From: an uncultured Prevotellaceae bacterium
Lineage (GTDB): Bacteria; Bacteroidota; Bacteroidia; Bacteroidales; Bacteroidaceae
Reading direction: 5' to 3'
Length of the DNA stretch: 64,000 nucleotides
Assembly (NCBI GenBank): GCA_902776195.1
Contig: CACYPF010000006.1
Coordinates: forward strand, 124,001-188,000
Shown here: positions 11,401 to 16,666 of the stretch, in pieces
How positions within the stretch are numbered: position 1 is the stretch's first letter
How the letters are laid out: each line of letters starts with the position of its first letter
The notes under the pieces: generated by a model
The model's input: only the letters and a program-made list of their open reading frames with translations
Databases searched by the model: none
Told to the model about the DNA's origin: nothing
Position numbers and translations under genes: made by a program

Positions 11401-11562
11401 ACCAATCAGAGGTCCTTCAGAGTCGCTGACATTACCAGTGATCTCCTTAGATTGCTGTACAGCCTGTCCCGTATGGGCATTCCCGGCTTGTACCTGAGGG
11501 GAAAGTGTCAGCCCTATCAGTGCCAACACTCCCAAAGTTAGGATAGATTTGAAATTACGCAT
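8470..11562 (-). CDS. SusC/RagA-family TonB-linked outer-membrane transporter (second copy)
   Basis: 1030 aa. A signal peptide (about 1-26, ending QVQAG) is followed by a carboxypeptidase-regulatory-like domain (about 39-110) and the NEVVVIGYG segment at 114-122. The plug has QALQGRVAGVLM, RIRGQRSLSASNDPLIVLDG and DILKDASATAIYGSRGANG, and the barrel ends RNFLFGINVTF. It imports glycan oligomers with the SusD encoded 12 bp downstream. Two distinct SusC/D pairs in one locus suggest either two sizes or types of oligosaccharide, or a duplicated and diverged import system. Confidence 0.96.
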   Translation of the reverse strand: MRNFKSILTLGVLALIGLTLSPQVQAGNAHTGQAVQQSKEITGNVSDSEGPLIGATVMVKGSNTGVVTDINGNFHLMANAGATLVISYVGYVTQETPAREHLNIILEQEGRNLNEVVVIGYGTQRREAVTGSVVNINGEKLNQIAATNAAQALQGRVAGVLMTQTSSQPGAEMQIRIRGQRSLSASNDPLIVLDGIPFMGQLSDINPADIKSMDILKDASATAIYGSRGANGVIMITTMKGAMGTPAKVSYNGYISFKTLFKRYPMMDGPTFAKMRKYAGQYTNSLEESDDTNTDWQDMFYKTGVSHNHDITVSGGTQGGSYSFGAGYYHDEAVVPSQGYDRVSVRGNFDQMVGKWFRFGLTTNNNYRISKGSNVGLYNVLSMSPLASPYDADGNLKRTVHMPNDETWVLTKDVVEDNKDNWLNENKGIGSYNTVFAEVKCPWVEGLSYRLNLGLNYRSSKTGAYTGVGVNNTNPDYRNSGSVMENSTRNWAVENVITFDRTFAEKHHVNVVGMYSAEETTFEQTGAAVTEIPAAYFQYYNLGSALGEKNLNNYNYWQSGLMSWMGRVMYSYDNKYMISAAIRADASSRLAKGHQWHTYPAVSAGWNIARESFMENLKWIDNLKLRIGYGETSNQSISPYSTLGALATRDYNFNTTHTTGYYVSSLPNPELGWEYSKTWNFGLDFSLFNGRLYGTFEYYTQKTDNILLDVSMPSTSGVGSFTGNIGKTENKGFEFTLNGVIIENKNGWNWEAGINLYANRNKLTELASGQKEDVANRWFVGYPIDVIYDYKNIGIWQEGDPYLDVLEPGGNVGMIKVEYTGEYDADGKPVRQINADDRQVMDMEPDLMGGFNTTVSYKHFDLNVIGAFQIGGKLISAIHSSNGYLNMLTGRRGNLDVDYWTETNTGAKYPKPGGITSNDNPKYGSTLGYFNAGYLKIRAITLGYNFEHMKFVKDLGISRLRLYATIQNPFVLFSPYNNECGLDPETNTLANNSSTTATTLEGYTGKHMMPIIGYNTPSTRNFLFGINVTF

Positions 11563-11607
11563 AGTTGAACTTTTAAAGATTGAAAATAAGCTCTATGAAC
11601 TATGCTG

Positions 11608-11615
11608 CAAATTTA
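11608..11615 (-). promoter_or_regulatory. -7 element (TAAATTTG) of the second susC operon
   Basis: Reading leftward this is TAAATTTG, a match to TAnnTTTG, 45 bp before the susC start. The shared 32-bp box ends 32 nt upstream of it, nearly the same spacing as at the first susC. Confidence 0.7.
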
Positions 11616-11647
11616 GGAAGATTTCAGGGAACCATCACTAAAAGTTT

Positions 11648-11679
11648 GTTCCAAATCGATTAACTTTTGTTTCCAACAT
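11648..11679 (-). promoter_or_regulatory. 32-bp box shared by both susC promoters (copy 2)
   Basis: Nearly identical to 6365-6396 (31 of 32 positions). It abuts the stop codon of the GH35 gene (TGA at 11679-11681), so the gap between GH35 and susC consists of this box, its spacer and the promoter. TTCCAA occurs at 11649-11654 and again from 11671, a 22-bp direct repeat. Confidence 0.7.
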
Positions 11680-13340
11680 CAAAAAAAATACGTTTTTATG
11701 TGTAAAATCTTCCATTCTCCACAAGAAATACGGGCATGACGACCCTGATGGTCCTGGTCTCCATTGTGTCTTCGGACATATTTTATATGTCCGTTCCCAT
11801 CAATGAGCACTTCATCGACAAAACCAATTCCCACCCGTTTCCCGTTGAAATGGGCATTTTTTGAATTTTGTATGCTTTTCGATGCTCCTTGAGCCACAAA
11901 ACCATCCTCACCCAGCACCTTTTCTTCCTCCATGGCTTTCTCGTAGGCAGTAGCAAAACTGACGACAACTCCACTGCCGGCAAGCAGGTACTCGTCGTCG
12001 GCAAGTTTCATCAGGATGGCTCCTCCTTCCTGCCAGACTGAGCCGTCGGTGGCACGAGGGTCCCAAGGGAGTGTGTAGTAATGCCGACAGGTCATGACAA
12101 TGTCTCCCTCTTGAATGATACGCTCTTTGTCCTGCTGGTCGAAGAGTAGTCCCCAGGTTTTGGTGGTGAGAGGTGAGTGGTGAGAGGTGAGAGATGAGAG
12201 GTGGCGCACCAGCTCATAGGCTTTGGTGACAGAAGCTGTCTCACGAGGGGATGCCTGATCAATGGCAAAGGGTGAGAAACCGAGGGCGTGATGCTCGCCG
12301 AAGGCATAAAGGGCTCGGACACCGCTATTCTCGCAACAGCGACTTTCGGGGATGAATAAGCGGTTGTTGGGGAGTGCATACTGGTCTGCCCACCCTTTGA
12401 ACCCCGTATCGTAGATATCGGGTGCTAGCATTGCCAACTGAGGTGCACCCGCATGCCACAGGTCGATGAGATGGGCAAGGGGACCTGCTGAGGGATACTG
12501 TCCGGGCAGTCTTCCACGGCTGTTCATCGCCGCATTGACATACAGGGGTATCTGTGTATGCTGACGTGCCGTCTCACAGAGTCTTCCCACATACTTGGCA
12601 TAGTAATATGCCATAAAGACCTCGTCGGTATAGATGTCATCACCAAAGACGGATGTCCAGGAAGACCCTCCAGAACAGGAGTCAGAGGAGGTCTTCAGCC
12701 GGTTTTTGAGCCATGGATGGAGTTCTTTCTGATGTTTCCTCAGATAGGTAATCAGTTCCTGTGGTACCCCTTTTTTGTAGATTTCATCGGCAAGTTTTGA
12801 GTGGTCACGTGCCGACTCCAGCATCCCGATTTCGTTCTCCACCTGTATCATACTGACCACATCCTGTCCTGTCGCCGTGATATGTTGGACGAGTCTTCCG
12901 AAGGCACGGTTGTCGGCATGGAAAACATCCTCTGAAAATGGGGTGGCTATCTCCATAGGTTTCCCCTCCTCCGTACAGGCACGTGGAAACCGTTTTGTAT
13001 CTTTCTTAAACCACAGGGGGGCATAGCAGGACATGGAGTTTTTCCATGCGCCAAACCATAAGAAGATGATTTTCAGGTTGTTCTCACGGGCACGTAGGAT
13101 AGTGCGGTCGATGAGGGTGAAATCAAACTTCCCTTCTTCCGGCTCGATGAACTCCCAGTAAGCGGGAACCAATACCGTGTTCAGTCCCAGCGTCTTCATA
13201 CGAGGAATCACCTCGTCGACATCCTCTACCGAGGTCACTGCCGAATTACTCAGTTCTCCACCAAGGACCAAGGGCATCTCCTGTGCCTGCATGCCAAGTA
13301 CTGCCCATAACACCACCATTAATAGTTTTGCTCGTTTCAT
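11679..13340 (-). CDS. GH35 family beta-galactosidase-like enzyme with DUF5597-type C-terminus
   Basis: 553 aa from the ATG at 13340; the longer frame to 13364 starts inside the -7 element and is unlikely. The signal peptide ends near LGMQAQ. The TIM-barrel part carries PAYWEFIEPEEGKFDF, IQVENEIG (predicted acid/base Glu about 170) and LFIPES (predicted nucleophile Glu about 332), as in GH35/GH42 clan A enzymes. The overall length and C-terminal half resemble the Cellvibrio-type GH35 enzymes acting on xyloglucan, but substrate remains inference. A 7-bp tandem repeat (12165-12204) encodes residues of about 379-392 (SLTSHHSPLTT), probably an inserted loop. Confidence 0.85.
   Translation of the reverse strand: MKRAKLLMVVLWAVLGMQAQEMPLVLGGELSNSAVTSVEDVDEVIPRMKTLGLNTVLVPAYWEFIEPEEGKFDFTLIDRTILRARENNLKIIFLWFGAWKNSMSCYAPLWFKKDTKRFPRACTEEGKPMEIATPFSEDVFHADNRAFGRLVQHITATGQDVVSMIQVENEIGMLESARDHSKLADEIYKKGVPQELITYLRKHQKELHPWLKNRLKTSSDSCSGGSSWTSVFGDDIYTDEVFMAYYYAKYVGRLCETARQHTQIPLYVNAAMNSRGRLPGQYPSAGPLAHLIDLWHAGAPQLAMLAPDIYDTGFKGWADQYALPNNRLFIPESRCCENSGVRALYAFGEHHALGFSPFAIDQASPRETASVTKAYELVRHLSSLTSHHSPLTTKTWGLLFDQQDKERIIQEGDIVMTCRHYYTLPWDPRATDGSVWQEGGAILMKLADDEYLLAGSGVVVSFATAYEKAMEEEKVLGEDGFVAQGASKSIQNSKNAHFNGKRVGIGFVDEVLIDGNGHIKYVRRHNGDQDHQGRHARISCGEWKILHIKTYFF
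12165..12204. repeat. Heptanucleotide tandem repeat inside the GH35 gene
   Basis: Units of seven: GGTGAGA, GGTGAGT, GGTGAGA, GGTGAGA, GATGAGA, then a partial GGTGG. It is in the coding frame of the GH35 gene and adds a Ser/Thr/His-rich stretch. Seven is not a multiple of three, so gain or loss of one unit would shift the frame. Confidence 0.85.
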
Positions 13341-13361
13341 AGGTTTTAGTTTACGCTCCTG

Positions 13362-13369
13362 CAAATATA
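13362..13369 (-). promoter_or_regulatory. -7 element (TATATTTG) of the GH35 gene
   Basis: TATATTTG on the minus strand, 21 bp before the chosen start at 13340. The 13370-13550 gap has no full copy of the shared 32-bp box. It has only a weak partial match (TTTTTGTTC around 13415-13423) at a similar distance. Confidence 0.6.
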
Positions 13370-13570
13370 AAACTTTTTTACTGAAAGTCCAAAAATAGAA
13401 TAAAAAAATTGCAGTTTTTGTTCATCCTGACTGAATCCTAAATCCTGAGACCAATAACCCCCATCCTTTCCCTCTTTCCGATAACACTTTACGCCGTTTC
13501 TAGTTATCTTTATGAACCATAAAAGATAAGATTTTACCCTCATTTTTATGGTTTGCTCAATAATTTTTTA

Positions 13571-13578
13571 TAATTTTG
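13571..13578 (+). promoter_or_regulatory. -7 element (TAATTTTG) of the PheC-like gene
   Basis: TAATTTTG matches TAnnTTTG and lies 23 bp before the ATG at 13602. This is why the upstream in-frame ATG at 13548 is rejected as the start. Confidence 0.6.
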
Positions 13579-13601
13579 CAGTTATAACAAGAAGTACCGA
13601 T

Positions 13602-14459
13602 ATGAAGCAACAAACTTTAAATATGGTCGGTCAGACAAGGTTTAAACTACGATTGCTGGCAATGCTGCTGGTCCTGTACAGTACGACGGTTTTGGCTGCA
13701 TGTTCTGATACTAATACCATAGCCAGTCAAGACAGTGGGAAGGTGGCAGAGATTGTGGACCGCGGCACTATCCTTATCGGTACCACTGGCGATTACCGTC
13801 CGCTCTCCTTTTGTGAGGAGGATGGCACCTATTGGGGCTTCGGCATAGAGATCGCCAAGGAGATTGCCCACTCCTTGGGTGTTGAGACGACATTTGTCAA
13901 GACCTCATGGCCCACGCTGACCGCAGACGTACTGGCAGAGCCTCAGATGTTCGACCTTGCCATCGGCGGTATCACGATTACCGATGCCCGGAAGGAAAAG
14001 ATGCTGATGAGTGAGGGCTACCTTGCTAATGGGAAGACGATCCTTTGCCGTGCCACAGAGGCAGACCGGTACAAGTCACTGGCAGATATCAACAAACCTG
14101 GAGTACGGGTGATGGTAAACCCTGGGGGACTGAACGAGAAGTTTGCCAATGAGCATCTCACTCAAGCAACCATCATCGTTCATCAGAAGAATGAGGAAAT
14201 CCCTGCACGCATAGCAGAAGGGGAGGCGGAAGTGATGATTACCGAGATTACAGAGGCACCTTATTACGTACAGACAGACTCCCGGCTCGCGGCTCCTCTG
14301 CTGAAAGAGCCTTTCACCCACGGAGAGATCGGTGTGTTGATGCGTAAAGGGCAGGAGGACCTGTTGCTGATAGTGAACAATGTTATCCGACGCATGAAAC
14401 AAGGCGGAACCCTTCGCCGTCTGCATGAGAAGTACGGACTGGTGTATGCCTATGAATAG
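13602..14459 (+). CDS. Cyclohexadienyl-dehydratase-like (PheC-like) solute-binding lipoprotein
   Basis: 285 aa. The signal peptide ends TTVLAAC (Cys34), so it is a probable lipoprotein. The mature part is a bacterial family 3 solute-binding fold: VDRGTILIGTTGDYRPLSF, YWGFGIEIAKEIAHSLG, FDLAIGGITIT and GVRVMVNPGGLNEKFA. The last two phrases and EVMITEITEA closely resemble the Pseudomonas PheC line of arogenate/prephenate dehydratases, which evolved from amino-acid-binding proteins. The Glu in MITEITEA lines up with the Glu of the PheC MITDAVEA segment. It could therefore make phenylpyruvate or phenylalanine in the periplasm, or still only bind a ligand. No ABC permease genes are adjacent, which argues against a simple transporter subunit. 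Confidence 0.72.
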   Translation: MKQQTLNMVGQTRFKLRLLAMLLVLYSTTVLAACSDTNTIASQDSGKVAEIVDRGTILIGTTGDYRPLSFCEEDGTYWGFGIEIAKEIAHSLGVETTFVKTSWPTLTADVLAEPQMFDLAIGGITITDARKEKMLMSEGYLANGKTILCRATEADRYKSLADINKPGVRVMVNPGGLNEKFANEHLTQATIIVHQKNEEIPARIAEGEAEVMITEITEAPYYVQTDSRLAAPLLKEPFTHGEIGVLMRKGQEDLLLIVNNVIRRMKQGGTLRRLHEKYGLVYAYE

Positions 14460-14485
14460 CAAATAGGCTGATAAACTACAGTTTC

Positions 14486-15121
14486 TTATTTCTTCCGGAT
14501 GAGTGTAAGACCGTCACGCAGCGGGAGAATGACTTGCTCCACGCGTTGGTCTTGCTGTATGTAGTCGTTGAAGGCAACGATACCGTGCGTTTGCTGGTCT
14601 TTCTGATAAGAGGGGTCAACGACATGACCGTCCCACAGGGTATTGTCGGCAAGAATGAAACCACCGGGTCGGAGGATGGAGAGCGTCATCTCATACGTTT
14701 CCCGGTAAGTGCGTTTGTCACCGTCGATAAATGCCATGTCAAATTCAATACCGAGTTTAGGAGCCTCCGTATTGGCATCACCGATGATAAAAGTGATTTT
14801 CTCGCTGACAGGGGAGTTCTCTATCCAAGGACGTGTGAAATCCTCCTGCTCGTCATTGATCTCGAAAGTATACAGATGACCGTTATCGTCCAACCCCTCA
14901 GCCATGCACAGGGCAGAATAACCACTGAAGGTACCCACCTCCAATATATTCTGCGGACGGATCATCCGCACCAGCATCTTCAGCAGTCGTCCCTGCAGAT
15001 GACCCGATGCCATGCGTCCATGCAGCATATGGATATTGGTGGCACGCCATAGCCGGTAGAGATAGTCCGGCTCCGGCTCGATATGACTGAGGATATAGTC
15101 CTCTAAACTCTCAATTCTCAA
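14486..15121 (-). CDS. Class I SAM-dependent O-methyltransferase (family 3)
   Basis: 211 aa. It carries the family's SAM motif ILEVGTFSGYSAL (about 58-70), the metal-site phrase FDMAFIDGDKRTY, and GGFILADNTLWDGHV. It resembles YrrM/caffeoyl-CoA O-methyltransferase relatives, some of which modify tRNA; the substrate is not readable here. The start is a TTG at 15121. The first ATG is about 31 codons further in and would remove the conserved DYILSHIEPEP segment. The TTG and first codons are made by a heptanucleotide repeat. The gap to the upstream aroQ stop is 10 bp, so translation is probably coupled. Confidence 0.85.
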   Translation of the reverse strand: MRIESLEDYILSHIEPEPDYLYRLWRATNIHMLHGRMASGHLQGRLLKMLVRMIRPQNILEVGTFSGYSALCMAEGLDDNGHLYTFEINDEQEDFTRPWIENSPVSEKITFIIGDANTEAPKLGIEFDMAFIDGDKRTYRETYEMTLSILRPGGFILADNTLWDGHVVDPSYQKDQQTHGIVAFNDYIQQDQRVEQVILPLRDGLTLIRKK

Positions 15122-15135
15122 CTCTCAACTCTCAA
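15101..15135. repeat. Heptanucleotide tandem repeat across the aroQ stop and methyltransferase start
   Basis: Five units on the plus strand: CTCTAAA, CTCTCAA, TTCTCAA, CTCTCAA, CTCTCAA. On the minus strand they supply the TGA stop of aroQ (15132-15134), the 10-bp gap and the TTG start plus first codons of the methyltransferase. Confidence 0.9.
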
Positions 15136-15548
15136 CTTAAAAAAGCATCAACAGCCAACCGATAGGAGTCCAGTCCGAATCCACAGATAACACCCTTGCA
15201 GGCTGCGGAGATAAACGAGTGGTGGCGGAACTCCTCCCGCTGGTGGACATTAGAGATATGCACCTCGATAACGGGTGTCTTCAGCGAGCGGATGCAGTCG
15301 TGCAGAGCCACAGAAGTATGTGTATAGGCACCTGCGTTGAGCACGATACCGTCGTATGTAAAGCCCACCTCCTGCATCTTGTTGATCAGCTCACCCTCCA
15401 CATTGCTCTGGAAATACTCGATGTCCACGTCAGGATAGCGCTGCCGCAGCTGAGGGAGGTACTGCTCGAAGGACGAGGAGCCGTAGATACCTGGTTCACG
15501 GGTTCCCAACAGGTTGAGGTTGGGACCATTAATAATCAGAATTTTCAT
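15132..15548 (-). CDS. aroQ: Type II 3-dehydroquinate dehydratase
   Basis: 138 aa from the ATG at 15548, the normal family length (about 140-150). It catalyses 3-dehydroquinate to 3-dehydroshikimate in the shikimate pathway. Signature segments: IINGPNLNLLGTREPGIYG (with the active-site Arg and Tyr), QSNVEGELI, VLNAGAYTHTSVAL, and EVHISNVHQREEFR with the catalytic His. It is divergent from xerD, with only 46 bp between the starts. Its neighbourhood with a PheC-like lipoprotein is suggestive of aromatic amino-acid synthesis, but the two are on opposite strands. Confidence 0.97.
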   Translation of the reverse strand: MKILIINGPNLNLLGTREPGIYGSSSFEQYLPQLRQRYPDVDIEYFQSNVEGELINKMQEVGFTYDGIVLNAGAYTHTSVALHDCIRSLKTPVIEVHISNVHQREEFRHHSFISAACKGVICGFGLDSYRLAVDAFLS

Positions 15549-15565
15549 AATTCGGAAATAATTCG

Positions 15566-15573
15566 TAACTTTG
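15566..15573 (+). promoter_or_regulatory. -7 element (TAACTTTG) of xerD
   Basis: TAACTTTG matches TAnnTTTG, 22 bp before the xerD ATG at 15595; the leader would be about 16 nt. Confidence 0.6.
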
Positions 15574-15594
15574 CGGACAAAAGTACAAAATAAA

Positions 15595-16539
15595 ATGGAA
15601 ACCGGCAAGAAATCACAGACAAATGTTGTCAAGAACTACCAGCGGTACCTGAAATTGCAACGTGGTTTCTCTGTTAATACGTTGGATGCTTACCGTCGTG
15701 ACCTGCAGAAACTGCTTCATTATCTGGAGCAGGAAGGGAAGGATGTCTGGGAGGTGCAACTGCCAGACTTGCAGCATTTTGCAGCTACCCTGCATGACAT
15801 CGGCATCCATCCCCGCTCGCAATGCAGAATACTGAGCGGCGTACGCTCGTTCTTCCGTTTCATGGAACTGGACGGTTACCGGGAGGACGACCCCTCGGAA
15901 CTGCTGGAGAGTCCTGTCCTGGGAGAGCATCTGCCAGAGGTACTGTCACCTGCTGAGGTGGATGCGCTGGAGGACTCCATCGACCTCTCTAAATGGGAGG
16001 GACAGCGTAACCGTGCCATCATCGAAGTACTGTTCTCCTGTGGGCTGCGTGTCAGCGAACTCGTCAACCTGAAACTCTCCAATATCTATGTCGACGAGCA
16101 GTATGTGCGGGTGTTCGGCAAAGGGTCGAAAGAGCGGCTGGTACCCATCTCACCCAAGGCACTGCGGGAGTTGGACAAATGGTTTATCGACCGTAACCTC
16201 ATGAAGATAAAACCCGGTGAGGAGGATTATGTGTTCCTGAACCGCCGGGGTGCCCACCTCACCCGCACCATGATACTCATTATGATCAAAGAGCAGGCTG
16301 TTGTGGCAGGTATCCAAAAGACCATCTCCCCCCATACCCTGCGCCATTCCTTCGCCACCGCTCTCCTCGAAGGAGGTGCTGACCTGCGTGCCATACAGGC
16401 GATGCTGGGACATGAGTCAATCGGTACGACGGAGATATATACCCATATCGACATGTCAACGCTGCGCCAGGAGATACTGGAGCATCATCCGAGGAATATG
16501 AAGAGACCCCCCTCTGACTCCCCCGAGAGGGAGGAATAA
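15595..16539 (+). CDS. xerD: Site-specific tyrosine recombinase XerD
   Basis: 314 aa from the ATG at 15595. It has an N-terminal SAM-like core-binding domain (YQRYLKLQRGFSVNTLDAYRRDL) and the catalytic set: Arg in FSCGLRVSEL, Lys in GKGSKERLVPI, HTLRHSFAT (His-x-x-Arg), GHESIGTTEIYTHID with the terminal Tyr nucleophile. With XerC it resolves chromosome dimers at dif. The normal family end is at about EHHPRN; the last dozen residues (MKRPPSDSPEREE) are an extension encoded by a G/C-rich dispersed repeat. Confidence 0.95.
   Translation: METGKKSQTNVVKNYQRYLKLQRGFSVNTLDAYRRDLQKLLHYLEQEGKDVWEVQLPDLQHFAATLHDIGIHPRSQCRILSGVRSFFRFMELDGYREDDPSELLESPVLGEHLPEVLSPAEVDALEDSIDLSKWEGQRNRAIIEVLFSCGLRVSELVNLKLSNIYVDEQYVRVFGKGSKERLVPISPKALRELDKWFIDRNLMKIKPGEEDYVFLNRRGAHLTRTMILIMIKEQAVVAGIQKTISPHTLRHSFATALLEGGADLRAIQAMLGHESIGTTEIYTHIDMSTLRQEILEHHPRNMKRPPSDSPEREE
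16504..16534. repeat. G/C-rich imperfect palindrome at the 3' end of xerD
   Basis: Related to elements in ribD (37689-37720) and comM (46691-46723). On the minus strand it reads CCTCCCTCTCGGGGGAG followed by an AGAGGGGGGTC-type tail. It replaces the normal xerD terminus with an in-frame Pro/Ser/Glu tail. Confidence 0.75.
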
Positions 16540-16605
16540 GAAGTGAGGAATGATAAAAAATATTAATAATGTGGGGAGTTTCTCGGTGGTACTGCAACTT
16601 TTATG

Positions 16606-16613
16606 TAACTTTG
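16606..16613 (+). promoter_or_regulatory. -7 element (TAACTTTG) of the M16 peptidase gene
   Basis: TAACTTTG about 54 bp before the ATG at 16667. It places transcription downstream of the in-frame start at 16550, so the first 39 codons of that longer frame are unlikely to be translated. Confidence 0.6.
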
Positions 16614-16666
16614 TGCGTCTTTTAAGACAAATGTTGCTAACATTTAACTATCAAATATATTATTTT

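Noticed and set aside
13341-13364. N-terminal extension of the GH35 enzyme
   Set aside because: The TTG start lies in the -7 element, while the ATG at 13340 starts the signal peptide.
16550-16666. N-terminal extension of the M16 peptidase
   Set aside because: A -7 element at 16606-16613 lies inside it, and the ATG at 16667 starts a proper signal peptide.
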